Shown piece by piece: positions 46,680 through 60,800 of a DNA stretch of 64,000 nt (its first letter is position 1; the number at the start of each line of letters is the position of its first letter). The stretch is from NCBI RefSeq assembly GCF_037975245.1, contig NC_092574.1, positions 12,239,213 through 12,303,212 of the forward strand. Reading direction: 5' to 3'. A program made the translations under genes and the position numbers. Source of the stretch: Apostichopus japonicus. Lineage: Eukaryota; Echinodermata; Holothuroidea; Aspidochirotida; Stichopodidae. The notes beneath the pieces were generated by a model. It ran no database searches, was not told where the DNA came from, and saw nothing but the letters and a program-made list of their open reading frames with translations.

Positions 46680-47180
46680 GACGATAATCCAAGTTCAACG
46701 ATGATATTCCAAGTTTTTCGAGCGATGATACAGGTTTATCGTTGAGGAACCTGGATTTTCGACCTGTAATGCAAGTTAGGTTTAGCGGTTGATACTACAG
46801 ATTTTGCGACCGATAATCCAAGGTTTTCCATTGATAATGCAAATGTATATGGACGATAAACCTTCTTCCTTTCTTTTTATCCTAGCGACAATCCAGATTT
46901 ATCTTTTCTGTTGAAAACCTAAGAGATAAATTTATTAGTATATAGATATTCCAGGTTAATCGTGTCGCTCATCCGGGTTTTTCGACCGAAAATAGGTTTA
47001 TCACCAGATAATCTTAGATTATCAGTCGAAAGCCTGGATTTTTGACGTAAACCTGGATTTTCGATGAAAAGCTGGATTATCGGCAAAAACCGTTATTGAC
47101 ATCGTAATGCTGCTATATTCGAGATATTCCAGGTTCATGGATTGGTAATCAAGGGTTTTAAACTGTAAACCGGGAACATT
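46680..47180. repeat. Degenerate CCTGGATTTTCG repeat cluster (copy 2)
   Basis: Counterpart of 7880-8350, with one extra unit near 46946-46990 (ATTCCAGGTTAATCG) not present in copy 1. Confidence 0.7.
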
Positions 47181-48023
47181 CATTATTAGGCATTTGGTCT
47201 GCCGCATACGAGTATCAAGCGTAATAGCTGTTCCTTCCATGGGATTCGTGATTCACATTTAAAAGGAAAGGGGACTGGGGTTGCGAATGAATTAGTTAGA
47301 ATTCGTGCCCAGGCTATATATTGGGTGACTTATCCTTAAAAGTATCACAAATATACATCATGACACAAACACACTTACACACGCATGAGAGCCAAAAATA
47401 CGCGACGCATCGTCAAATTGATAATAGAAATTTTTGTATATTTCTGAAACAAACAACTGTTGAACATTTAAACTATAACTGTACCAAGATTATCAGTTTA
47501 GGAGCATATTGCGCTTAAGTACCATCCCTCCATACCATTAATTATGACCCGTTAGCTGCTCAAGTTAAACATGCACCTAACATATTTTGCGCGAAAATCG
47601 TCTCGAATGTTACCAAATTTAGCAAAAGGATGAACGTTTTCGTCAGCAAAATGGCTAAGTATCTAACGATAAGTCATATAAACGTTATATGTATTACATA
47701 TGCATTGTTCATGCATAAAGGTCACGTTGGGCTGCATCAGTACTGCGCAATAAGTGTTAATTTTCGGAATTACTGACCACCCCTTATACTGTTCCAGTGT
47801 GCGAACGCCGTTTGATGCACACATCAGTCGCACATGTTCGGTTTATAGGTTTATAGGCTCCAGTTTGGTGACTACGGTTTGTCCTTAAGTTGCCAAATGG
47901 TTTCCGTTTGCTCCTTGAATCTCAAACATCGGTTGTTAAAACTTCTACCCAAATATGCTAGGTAACTCACACAATATTTGTCAGCCATATATAGTCCTGT
48001 TTTACTGCCTCATGATTTATCTA

Positions 48024-48405
48024 ATCTCACAATCATATCGAGGTAATAAACGGATGATTTGGATTCACGAAGAGCAATGAAAAAGGAGGCAATATGTTTG
48101 TATCAATTCACCTAAATATTTGATTATACAATTTCACATGTAGTTTAGGCCACCTTGCTTAAAGTCTCTTAGTGAACCATTCACCTTGCAGTAGCTGTTG
48201 TATAGTGAAATCGTTATGACGATCTATTGTTTCATATCAAAGATTTATGGTTAATGTTTATTTCCAGTTGCCATCGGAATTTGATTTTGCGTAATATATC
48301 AATCAGAAACTAACATTGAAATATGTCATATTATTTCAGAGGTCTTTCTTAATTGTTTCATTGCAAGACGTTAGGTAAATAACACACCTCGTATTATGTT
48401 GACAA
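48024..48405. other. 390-bp segment unique to copy 2
   Basis: Between CTCATGATTT and TTGACAAACTC, where copy 1 has no such sequence. It has no coding signal, terminal repeat or clear target duplication. It may be a deletion in copy 1 instead of an insertion here. Confidence 0.5.
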
Positions 48406-50416
48406 ACTCCGGTGCAATTTTACTGTTTTAAAAACTTTCCTGCATTTAAATACAGAATTTGCCCCTACTTGATACTACAAGTCATAGTTTTACTTAATCA
48501 ACATGATTAAAGTAAATCCAAACCCCTCTTTAATCGCATTCACCCTAGTTAATCCTTTCAATAATGTTTAGAGAACAAGTTACAAAACTGGTTTAAAAGG
48601 TGAGATTTGATGTTGATCCACTTCCCCATATTAACCTGTCAGCCCATTCACTAGCTGTTGTGAGTTTCGTCTCAGATGACGTGGATTCAGCATTAAGTTG
48701 AAAATGTATACTTTTAAAGTAAATTTTATTTGTAAATATGTGAAATAATTAAGTATTTTTGTTAATTAATTAATGAGATGTCTTCTTTGTCGTCTATATG
48801 TAGACCTAATTCGTTTTAAGAGCCATCTAAAATAACAAAGACGCCTTTATATCATGAAAAGTTCATATTCGCGTATTTATTGTTATATAAATCGGCACAT
48901 CTTAAATGTTTTTAATATTCTTCGTCAACTTACATATTCTTATATTTAGTACATGATCATAGAACCATCCCCTAAGAGCGTATGTGCCCAAATGCTAAAG
49001 GATAGTTGCGACATATTGCTAATAATTTAAGTAAAGTGTAGCATAAGTTAATCTTCGTTAGCCGAAATAAAGATAAACTTCATATTGAAAAAGAAATGCG
49101 CTTCGTAAGAACACCAAAACATGCATACTTTGGTCTCGTTCTGCCAACTCATACTTTCAATTGGTCGTTCTGCGTTCAAACGGATAGGTACAGAGTGCGT
49201 CAAAACAACGGATGCTACTCTTGCAGTTTTAGATATTACTCTATTAAATTCTTTTAATAATTGAAGTTAACTTCTGTAGTAATTAACGCGTCACATTCAG
49301 TTTCTAAATACGAAATCCGGCAGAGAGAAACAGATCGCTTAAATTGTTTAGGAAATGAAAACTTTTTAAAGATTCTTTTGAAGTCTTATTGTAACCTAAT
49401 TGTGTATTGGACTTTTATACAGTACATAGGTTGTATTAGAGAACGTGTATGTATATACTTTTATGTAATATCTGGTGCGTTTGTTAATGCAGTATGCATG
49501 CGTAAAGCTTAACCAGCTCGCTTCCATGTATATAAGGGTAGAATTAACAGGAAAGCTACCAACTCATGTTAATCAGCATTCTTGAAGCATTCAGTGCAAG
49601 GCATACAGAATTTGCTATCTGCAGGTTAATTGTGACGAATGACGAGGAAAGATATGAGGATTGAGGCTTTCGGGGCGTTTGGGCCTTGATAGATACGGGG
49701 AAAGGAAATGTCGGTTCCTGCCTGGAATCATGGAAATTTATATTTACCCCTTTTGCAGTTTGTTTGAAAAAAAAGAAGCTCATAGAAAATAATTTTGAGA
49801 AACATTACTTTATTGTCAAAGACAAAGCTATATAACTATAGCACTGTTCATGAGATGTTTAGCTACCCACTCTACTACCACTTACACATTTAAAAAAGCT
49901 CGATTAATTAGTTTTCAAAAATTCATCGAATATCTACTTCAAACTAATAACTAGAAGTATAGTTAATTGATGGCGAATCACTTCATTAAAATTCTTTAGG
50001 ATGTCTCTTGTTCCAAAGATTTCCACCTTCCGGTTGCAGTTTGCAATCTCGCTCATTGGTCCCAAAGTGATACATATCCTTAATTGACCTTACTTCTCTT
50101 GATATATCCTATTCATGGGATCAAACAAACGACAACACGACATATTGATTTATAGCATGGCGACATTAGACTTAAAACAAAACTGCAGATTATTTATTGA
50201 AAGCAATTCTCCGTTCTCTTGTTATCAGAGGAAAATACATAAAATGAAATCTAGGAAAGTTGTAAGACATGCTACCCGGCTAAGTTTAACTCTAAAATTA
50301 TGGATAAAAGTGATTGGAAAAATAGATTATTAATAGCAATACCAGCTGCCACATATTCTCTAAATAATTTTAATTCCAAGTTGCTGCTTCAGGAATTAAA
50401 ATTCAACGCGTTTCAA

Positions 50417-50462
50417 TTAGTTGCAGCCACTGTTACCATCGCGGATAGGTATTCGGACTTCC
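50417..50462 (-). CDS. C3-like: C3-like copy 2 terminal exon k
   Basis: 46 nt, acceptor tatcacag, encodes [14 protein letters not shown] and stop, the same as copy 1 with one silent change. Confidence 0.7.
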
Positions 50463-53400
50463 CTGTGATATTTATTTCTCCAACGTGTCATGATTGAATT
50501 GTTGTCAATGACGTAGCGATACCTACAGATAAATAAAAACAGAGGTTTAGACGGTTGGTGGTAGTATAATGAGATGTTGTGATACTGGACCTAAGCATTT
50601 GTACTATACACCCAATAAGTAGTGATTACCATCCACAAAAGTATATATATATATATATGTATTGCAGACAACGCTTACATTTCTAACCAATTAGTGAGCT
50701 GTTGGCCTTAAAAATAACTGCAGACATGTTCGGCTAATTTTATTACTTTTGAAACTAAAGGAAAGTTTTCTCTTCATGATATCAAAATCTCATGTCTTAT
50801 TAAAGTAAAGCACGTTAAGATATAGCCATGTTACACTGAAAAAGAACCACTTGCGTACCAGCATTGAAGACCACACTGTATTCATATTATTCGTGGTAAT
50901 TCTGGGAACAAGGCAATTTTCCTATGTGTGATTTAACTGTTAGTCGAAATGTTACTATCACAAGCATTATATATAGTCATGACTCATTTCACAGAGTATC
51001 CCAGTGGTAGAAAGTACGACATGTAAATTGTTATCTTATTATCACATATATGAAGATTTTGTTTGAAACACTAGACATTGTTGATGGTTACTTATTCCCA
51101 CCAGACAAACTGTATACTTTACTCAAATACATTTATCACACGCCTATATCTTTTCTACTAAAATGTTAGCGGGTTGTCCTTGAAATGTTTCAAAAAAAGT
51201 TCACAATTAGACATCATAAATTCAACAGACAGACAAGATTAACTAGTATGGTATTTCCCTAATGTTGCGGTTCATTAATTAAGTAACATAATAAACTTAC
51301 AATTTAATCCAGTATTTTGTCCATTATGCCTGTCTATTTGCAAGAAAAGTAGCTACAAATATGCTGTTAAGAGACATGTCTTCGCAAATGTGTAAAACAA
51401 ATTCAGTTTGTCAACGGACAACCCATCTAATGAAATTCAAAGTTCGCCTCTTGTCATCGTTATATATATGTTACAGTATTACGTAACATAACATATCATG
51501 TTATGCTTCGTTGGAATCTACATACACTCACCCTTTAACCGCACCATTCCCGTGTGGTTCTGTATACTCCAATGTATTACTGCCAATTAACAAGTACTGC
51601 CTAATTCTTATATCGGGACAACGACAAGCTCTGCTGAGCCAGAACTCACGAGAGTCATGCATATGGACATCTCTTTCATCACCTTTGGAATCAAAAGAAA
51701 GGCTTGTAATTAGATATCGTTTTCTGTGGAATACTGGAAACATCATACAAATGGCAGCATTAGTTAAAACCCTTGATGGTTGAAATGTATAAATGTCTTC
51801 AAATATATACAGAAAGTTAAGCTGGCGCACGTATTGGACATCATGAGATATCGCAGAATTAATTTCAAAAAATTGTGTTGATTCTGTGCAACTTCGATAC
51901 TGCATATAAACTAAAATCAGACAAATCATAAATCGTACCAAAATCAGACAATTTCGATAGCAACGAGTGTAGCAAGTCAACACATGGGCTGCGGTCGTTT
52001 ATTACATCTGGTTTTTTGGTTCCTTTGCGATTAAAGTCTTCTTATTAATCTTTTGTGCTTATTTAATTTTCTTGGTTTCCATTTAAGGCTATTGTTGTCA
52101 AGACCACAACTAAACTCACTGCAACGTGGAATTGATTTCAATGCTAACTTCTGGCTGCAGATTCAAGTTTACAGATTGCTTTGGTATCTGTCGGTTGTTT
52201 CGCACAGTATTTCTATAATAGTCGTTGCTTACTATTACAGAGGACCATCCAACATACAACGAAGTTAATACGTTGAATGGCAGCAATTAGTAACCAAATT
52301 ATACCAGCAAGTCTAGTTTTGAACTATACAAATTGGGTTACCACCACTAGCATTTTATAACACAATATAGCATTTAAATATTGTTGTAGTAATGTTGAAT
52401 TTCCTCCATAAATCCGTCTGCAAATGTCTTTTTAATACTGCAGAAACATTCAAATTATTAATTGTCGGCACAGCGAGTGGTAAGTCATAGCCTTTATACT
52501 TTCTGGTTTATTTTCAAGTAATTCAACGTTTGAATAATGCTGTGTCCAAAAATGTCAAGGCAACGAAAGTTTCTCTTTCGAATGTAACTTAATTAGTGCT
52601 ATCTAAAAGATGTTCATTTGGTGAACGAAACTATGTATTTCGTACTATTTTTAACGTATATTTCCTCCATTTGTCATTACCTCTCTTAATTGGATCCAAA
52701 ATAGTTGCGTTGACGACTTTGTATCTGTCTTCCTCTCGTATGTTCGTAACCTGCAAATGATACACTAAACGAAGAAGAACAAAAGACAGCGAAATATTAT
52801 GAAAAAATATCTTGGTCATGTTTTGAATAGACTGCAGGATAAACAAACGCCATGGTACTGTGATAATTGTCAATATTTTGTATATACAGTCAAAACGCTA
52901 ATAATTGCTATAGTCAAACTCAAGTTCGGAAAACTATTCAACTATTCAACTTATCTTGCAGCTATCGACTATATCATGTGGCTTAGATAAAAAAAATGTC
53001 TACTGTTGGTATTTTTATTGATTTATCAAAGGCTTTCGATACCATTGATCATTCTAGTTTATTAAAGAAGCTTCTTGCTTATGGGGTACGTGGAATTTCC
53101 TATAACTGGTTTCAAAGTTATCTAAGTAATCGTATAAACTATGTATATTATAACGGAGTTACATCTGCAAGGTCCATTTGTAATGTTGGTGTTCCACAGG
53201 GTTCTATTTTAGGCCCACTTCTTTTTCTTATATACATTAATAATATTTCTCATTCTTCTACTAAGGGAAACTTTGTTTTATTTGCTGATGACACTACAAT
53301 CTTATTTCAGAAGGATAACATAACTGATGCAATTCTAGAAGCCGAAAAAGAGTTTACTCATATTATTAACTGGCTTAATGCAAATAAGTTGTCTGTGAAT

Positions 53401-56400
53401 TTATTAAAAACTAATATTCTTATATTCGACAATAAATTACATGATACTACTAATATTCCCATCAATATTGATGGCACTATTGTATTAACCACAGCAATTA
53501 CTAAGTTTCTCGGTACTATTATCGATTGTAACCTTCACTGGAAAAATCATATTTCATATATCTGTAGTAAAATTGCCGGTGCAAATCGAATTATTTATAG
53601 ATTAAAACAAAACTTTATATAATACTCTAATACTTCCACACCTGAATTATAATTTACTTGCTTGGGGAGGTGCAAATAAATCACTGTTGCATAATTTATA
53701 TAAACTGCAAAAACGTGCAGTTCGTAACATTTGTATTGCGCCGTATATTGCTCACTCGGGTCCTCTTTTTAAGAGTCTGAACGTCTTAACTATGTTTGAT
53801 TTATTTGATTATCAGCTAGGTATTTTTATGTTTAAGTTTAATAATGGAAATCTTCCTCCTATTTACAACTCATATTTTCATTATAGATATAATATGCATC
53901 ATTACAACACGAGATCTATGTATTCTCTAAACATTCCATATTCACGAACTAGACTTAGACAGACCCAGATTCGCTCAAGTGGTGTTACTCTCTGGAATTC
54001 ATTCTCATCTAATCTCACTGAATTGAATATTACTTTATATACTTTTAAAAATAGGTTGAGGAAAAAAATGATGTCGACATCATATTACATATAATTACAT
54101 GCATATTTAGACCATTCTTTAATGTTGCTGTTATTCTTTTGTAATTAGCACATTGCTAATTATTTTCTTTATTTCTTTTCCTTCTCTTTTTGTAAGGGGT
54201 CAGACTCGAAAAGCTTTGCTTATTCTGACTCCTCTACCCATCATATGTATATTTATATATACTGGTTTTTGCATATCATTTATTATATGTAAGTATATTA
54301 ATTTACTATTAATCATGTTATAAAATATAAATTAATGATGATGATGATGGTACAAATAAACTTGAACTTGAACTTGAAGTGTGAGCTACCATGCTATTTG
54401 TTGCATCATCACTACTTGCAAGCATTGAACTAAAGGATAAACTAAAGGACAACTTAAGTCGTACATTCTGATGACTTTACCACTATAGCAGTAATAATCC
54501 GAGACCATATCTTCTTGATAAATTAAGTCATACATTCTGATGACTCAACCACTATAGCAGTAATGTATTTGAAACCATATCTCCTTGATAAATTAAGTCA
54601 TACATTATGATGACTCAACCACTATAGCAGTAATGTATTAGAAACCATATCTCCTTGATAAGTTAAGTCATACATTCTGACGACTCAACCACTATAGCAG
54701 TAATGTATTTGAAACCATATCTCCTTGATAAATTAAGTCATACATTCTGATGACTCAACCACTATAGCAGTAATGTATTTGAAACCATATCTCCTTGATA
54801 AATTAAGTCATACATTCTGATGACTCAACCTCTATAGCAGTACTGGATCTGAGACCATATCTTCTTGACAAATTATTTTGTGCATTCTGATGACCCAACC
54901 ACTATAGCAGTAATGTATCTGAAACCATATCTCCTTGACAAATAACCTGTGAGTATCTTCTCGCTCACTGCAAGGTGCTAGTGAGAAGTTGCCCACAGGC
55001 TTAATGCTATCTACCATGGGCGGCGATCATGGGGGGGACGGGGGGGACATGTCCCCCCCCCCCAATATTTTAGGTGGGGGGATATGGTATCTAATATCCC
55101 CCCCCAATATTTGGTGGCATAGTTTTTTTGAAGCATTTGTTTTGTATTTTTTTATGATATCGCTAGTAATTTCAAAATAGGAAATGCTTAGATGCAACTT
55201 ACAAGGCCTGGGAAGTGCCATTTCCATTGATCTGGGAGGCATTTTCGGCCAAAATTTTCTTTTGCGCTTCGCGCCAACTTATGGTGGCGCTACGCTTAGA
55301 AAGTCTGGGTACAAGCTTTGCCCCTCCCTTGGCAAATTCCTCGCAAGGTGCCTGTCTAACCGTGTCACAATTTGTTACTATATGACCGAAAGTAGTTTTT
55401 ACTTCTTTTTTTTCGAAATGAATAGCTAGACGGACCGCTTCCGTAATGAAATTTGGTTTGACTCTTGTGTATGAGTGTCAGTACGTACAATCATATATAT
55501 GATCCACATCGATATGGATTCACTGGGTTTCCATTTGCCCTGTTTCCTACAAGATTTCTAACCGCAGGTGCGTAGCCAAGGGAGGGGGGCGAAGGGTGGA
55601 AACTGCCCCTCCCCCTCAAGCATATTTTTGGGGTATTTTCTATGATATCTAAGTTTGATAGTAGCCGTTATAAGAGGTTTTAATATTTGTACACCAATAA
55701 TTTAACTGTGTCTGAATTTTCGAAAATTCCTTGACCAACATTCTTCATCATATTTCCCTCTACTCGTTCAATTTTGACCGGTCTGTTAGGGGTTGAGGTT
55801 TTTTTTTATATTGGTTGTCTATAGATAGAATTTTTTGCAACATTATGGATATGTTTTGAAGTGAATTTATTATTCAAATTCTGAACAAATAATGGGCTTA
55901 ATACCTTGAAAATCGGGGCTGACGGGTATTGTGGGGCGTTACGTAGAATTACCTACAAAAGCAATGATCCACAGGAGATGCAATGAGGTCGAACATGATG
56001 TGTGACTGGTGACAATCTTGAAAAAAGGTTATAAATGAAAAAAAACTTGGTTCTCAGGCAAAAGTGTACATTTGGTTGGCCATTTTCAAGCCCGAGAAGT
56101 GCCATTTCCGGTGATCTGGGGGGCTATCAAAACCAGAATTTTTCTTGTACGCTGCGCGCCAACCAATGGTGGCGCTCCGCTTTGATAGTAATTCGCCTGC
56201 ACCCAAGCAAATGTCCCCCCAATATTTGAAACAGATCGCCGCCCCTGCTATCTACTAATTAGGGATTTCGATTACTCACTGTTGGAACAAAAGAATTTAT
56301 TCGGGAGGAATCTTAATTTCTTGCTCATAGTTGTGTAGTTGAGTTTATTTTGAATACTCAGACTGCTCACTCTTTAGTAATGTCAAGTTAATCTAGTTGG

Positions 56401-57625
56401 TCACTATGCATTTAGCAAATTAGATTAATGGTAAGGTATTGCGGCCCGTTTGCAGACTCGTTCCTCACGTATATATCTCTCACTGGTCTAACCTTTTAAG
56501 GTATCTCCACTCTTTTCTGGTTTCTCACATGCGCTGTGTTGAAACTGTTGACTTTCGGCAAGCGTTGCAATACCAACAACCACTTGAAGATTGTTTTCAT
56601 TGGTATATAATGATAATGAATATAATATATTATAAGTTTGAAATGAGAATTCGTATCAGATGTTTAATACTGCTTTTTCACCCACGGCCAATGTCGATGT
56701 TGTGAGGATTGCACACAATGTCTTCAGTGATGATGACAATTAAGGCATATCTGAGACAGATAAAAAGATCTTGTGTCAAAATATACTTTACCATATGTTT
56801 GAGCACTAACACACGCAGCGATCAATAGTTCACCAGTATCCGGTCTATCAAAACAAGGAGGGCATTCACCTTGAAAGAAGATAGAAGAAGATGATGAAAA
56901 CACACGTAATCCCAAAGAACGGTTCTGTGCCAAGTTAGCTTCATAATTAGTGAATGAATTCATTCCAAGAAAAGACTGATCACTCCGAACACTTTCAATG
57001 GAATTCTCACATGTTTGCAGTTAAGAGTTTATTTTATATTTATAAAGACATATTAAAACTGAAGAGGTTAACTCATAAACATCTGTGCAGAAGATTAACT
57101 TTACGGCGAGTATAGCAGTTTACTTCGATCATTTCAAATGTTTAGCTTTGATGACAGAATGATATTCTTATCACTCTTCATTTGCAAAGCTTTAAGAATT
57201 AGAATAATCTTGTTGGTTCAATTGATCGATTCAGCTCTAATGGAGGCATTACCTGATGTTAAAGAATGACCATATACCTAGAATGACCTAAGAATGACAT
57301 TAGGTCGATATGTAATAGCCAAAGACAAAATTATATTTTACATTTAATGCTGAATCTTTGCAATACTTCTTTAATGAAAAGTATATATATGATGACTTCA
57401 GCTCCTCACTGTAAGCCAAATTTTGAATATTTATCCATTGCTTTAAAAATTAGAAAAATATTCTAGATTTCTAATGTACCATGAACACGTTTTTTGTGTC
57501 CATATGGATGTTTTCATTTTTAATCTTGTGTTGCATCTGAGGTACTAAATACGACACAATGGTCGATGTGTTACACTAAGTAGTCCATGCTAATTAAACT
57601 GATGAATTCAGATGTTTAAATGGTC

Positions 57626-57671
<46 letters not shown>

Positions 57672-57675
57672 CATA

Positions 57676-57728
<53 letters not shown>

Positions 57729-57804
57729 TGTGTGTATATGTGTGTGTGTGATGGTGTAGACATTCATATGGACAGAAAGAAGTATTTTTAGTAAATGCAA
57801 CATT

Positions 57805-57868
<64 letters not shown>

Positions 57869-60800
57869 GCTACTTAACGTTGTTGTTATTGGATGTCAGT
57901 ATCAATAGAGTATAGATTAATTTACATCAACTGGAAAATCTGTTCTGAGATAACCAAGTTAAGAACGTCTGTGTGGTCTGATCTGCATTGTCATGCCATG
58001 TTGTGTATTATTGCCCCAATCTTGTTTCTTTGCTTGTAGGTATACCATTATTGTATACAAGTATAGATAATACAATGGAAGTATGCACATCTCCTAATTA
58101 ATCTACCAATTATGTTAATGAATTGAATTGTATTTTTCAGGTAGATATAGAAGAGATCGTGGTACATTTTAATGAAGCACATGCACTGTTCCAGTTTTCC
58201 TCATTTTTAATGTGCTTTCGTTACAAGTCATGATTAAAAGAAGTGTGACAAACTGTTGTCTAATGAAATGTTTTTATCACGGGATGGACATTTACTCCGA
58301 GAAGGTATATTTGCCTAGGTACTAAACTGATGTGGTGATGGTGCAGGACTTTCCTCGAGAACTCTATTCGAGACAACCCCGCTCCCCCTTTCCCCCTTCC
58401 GTGCCCGCCTCCATCATAACAGATGCAACCGGAGAAATTACTTTCATGGAAAATTTCCCCTGAATGATACAATAATAAAAACATTTGATTATATTCAAAT
58501 CAGGAAATCCGATTCAACTGAGCCAATTAGAAGCACAATGGACCATTCATAGAATCGATTTACCTCCCTACAACCGGACTAATTATTCACTAGTGTAGAA
58601 AATTACGTGGGAATGGCTTTAACCTGTCGGTTAGGATAGTCAGTGGATCCCGTGAGGGTGTTTTATAGGCCTACTGTCACACGAGGGGTACAAACCTGAC
58701 TTTTACATCACACATGAAATAAATTTCCATCAGCTCAGCCTTTATGACATGGATCGACTTACTTGAAATACAAGTACATTCGTCATCGTTACACAGCGTC
58801 TGTACTACATTTGAACCTTCTCCTGTATAGAATTGTATGCACTCCTCATCTATAAAAGAACAGATTGAAAAGATCATTAAAAAATAAAATTATGAAAACT
58901 CACTTCGAAACTAATGTGTGATATTAAAATATGCCTATATGATATGAACTACATGCTGTTAATTGTTGACATAAGTTGCCAGTTTGAGCATGATTAAACG
59001 TTAAATAGCAACCATCATGATCATTATTCAATGATATAGCCCAATTCAAGTCCTATTAGACTCTTGGAGACGTCTGAATAATTTGTGTAACAGCTGCAAC
59101 GGACATTGCAAAGTTACACCTGTGATATCATCATATACGATGTGGAGTTATGATATGAATTAATATAGCATACGATATGCATATGATATGATTCGCCGCC
59201 TAGAAAATAATACATTAAATGTGTTTTGTGGAGTATATGTCTACATAACTCACATATGCAAGGAAACCAATGTTCACACACACGGTTAACCTAGCCGAGT
59301 TTGTACACGTGCGTCATTACAATTTTACAGAATGCAGGCCTATATACTTCCCTATACGTCAGAACGCTATACATAAACTTACATATCTCCGTATATAAAT
59401 GCGGGTCGCTTGCGCGGCCCAATATGGAAGGACCTTTCGTTATATTTTATGAACACAATGATGTATATAAGGACAAAAATAGTTCTTCTTGCATTTGGCA
59501 GAGTCGGTCGGAAATAAATGAAACATTTACTGAATTGGATTTGATCATTTGAACGTGAAAAGCTACTACTGTTATTACTCAAGACGACATATTTGCATTT
59601 TATGGGATTTCTCGATTGTGGTTTTCGTATTGAAACGTGGCTTCTCGTCTGAAGCCGAAACCCGAGGCATCCTTTCTCTTAGAAGGGGGACATCTCCTCA
59701 CTGACAACCAGACAGTCCAGATATGGGTATCTCTGGGCAATTAATGACCCGAGAGCAATCAAATTAAGGACTAAGGGGTTTATGAGGCGAACCCCGGAGC
59801 TCTGCAGTGACGCTGCTAGCCATCATCGCAGCGTGTACAGAACTGACAAACACACGTGCAAAAGCTATGTGCACAACTAACGCTACATACAGCCTATTAC
59901 GTAACAACACAAAAATATGCATAGGGTGCAAACTACAAAATTTGGCTTCACTACAGTATTATTGGATTAGACTATTGAGAAGTTGGGAAGTGCATGGATA
60001 GAAAGATTAAAAGACCATGTAAGGTTATATGCAAACGTGAACTCGAACCTTATGCCTGGCAAGTTGTGGCAACCGTATACATGTTTAACGATTTAATTCA
60101 TTGGAATTGTATTCCATGTGTAGCCTAGTGTAGATACGAGGAACAGAAGCAATTTACAGATACGTTTAACTTAAAATCAGGAAAATCATCACGCTTTATA
60201 TGAAGTATTAGTTACTAACCTGGATCGTAATAGTCATACACTCTAACAGCTGCGTGATGAATGTTGGTGACGTTGAATGCACACGTAGCCTGAAATTCAA
60301 AGCTTATAGAGCCTTCGCGTTGTATGGGAAAGTAATCAGTATAGAAAATAACTGAACGGTCTGACACTTCATATCTTGCGACAAAGCTATTCTCTTTTAC
60401 GACCTGTTATAGGTGAAAAAGTTGCATGGATGAAGTTAACATATAACTCAGATAATGCGATCGCGTATTATAGTTATATCCATGAATACTTACACAAAAG
60501 CTTACAAATATTAATTATTACAGAGATATCGGCATATATTAGTACCACGAAAGAAATAATTTACTAGTATTAGCCTGAAAGTTGGTATATGTATAACACG
60601 AAAGAAATAATTAACCACTTGTGGCGATATGTGATTTGATTTATAAAAGTATTATCACATTTTCAATTATAGCAATCATAATTAAAACAAAAACAGATAT
60701 AGAATATGCCACGCGCCGTTCCTGAGTAGCTGTCCATGAGTTGCAGCAATTTGTGAATGAGTTGAAATTCCTTTGAAAACTTATTGGAAAAGATGGAAAG

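Larger units (their letters stand above)
52921..54377 (+). mobile_element. 5'-truncated CR1/Crack-type LINE
   Basis: Present only in copy 2; copy 1 reads straight across this site near 18465. It holds the C-terminal part of a reverse transcriptase frame, a 3' UTR with a hairpin (GGGTCAGACTC ... TTCTGACTCC, 54196-54231), a GATGATGATGATGG run and a TACAAATAAACTTGAACTTG tail of repeated TTGAAC. This 3' end is typical of CR1-like elements of marine invertebrates. No clear target duplication. Confidence 0.88.

Noticed and set aside
51528-51983. 151-codon minus-strand open stretch as a single-exon gene
   Set aside because: Only 51532-51733 is coding (C3-like exon j). The rest is intron that happens to be open, and the corresponding region of copy 1 is not open.
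55027-55242. Gly/Pro-rich open stretch
   Set aside because: Produced by poly-C/poly-G runs at the end of the hAT element.
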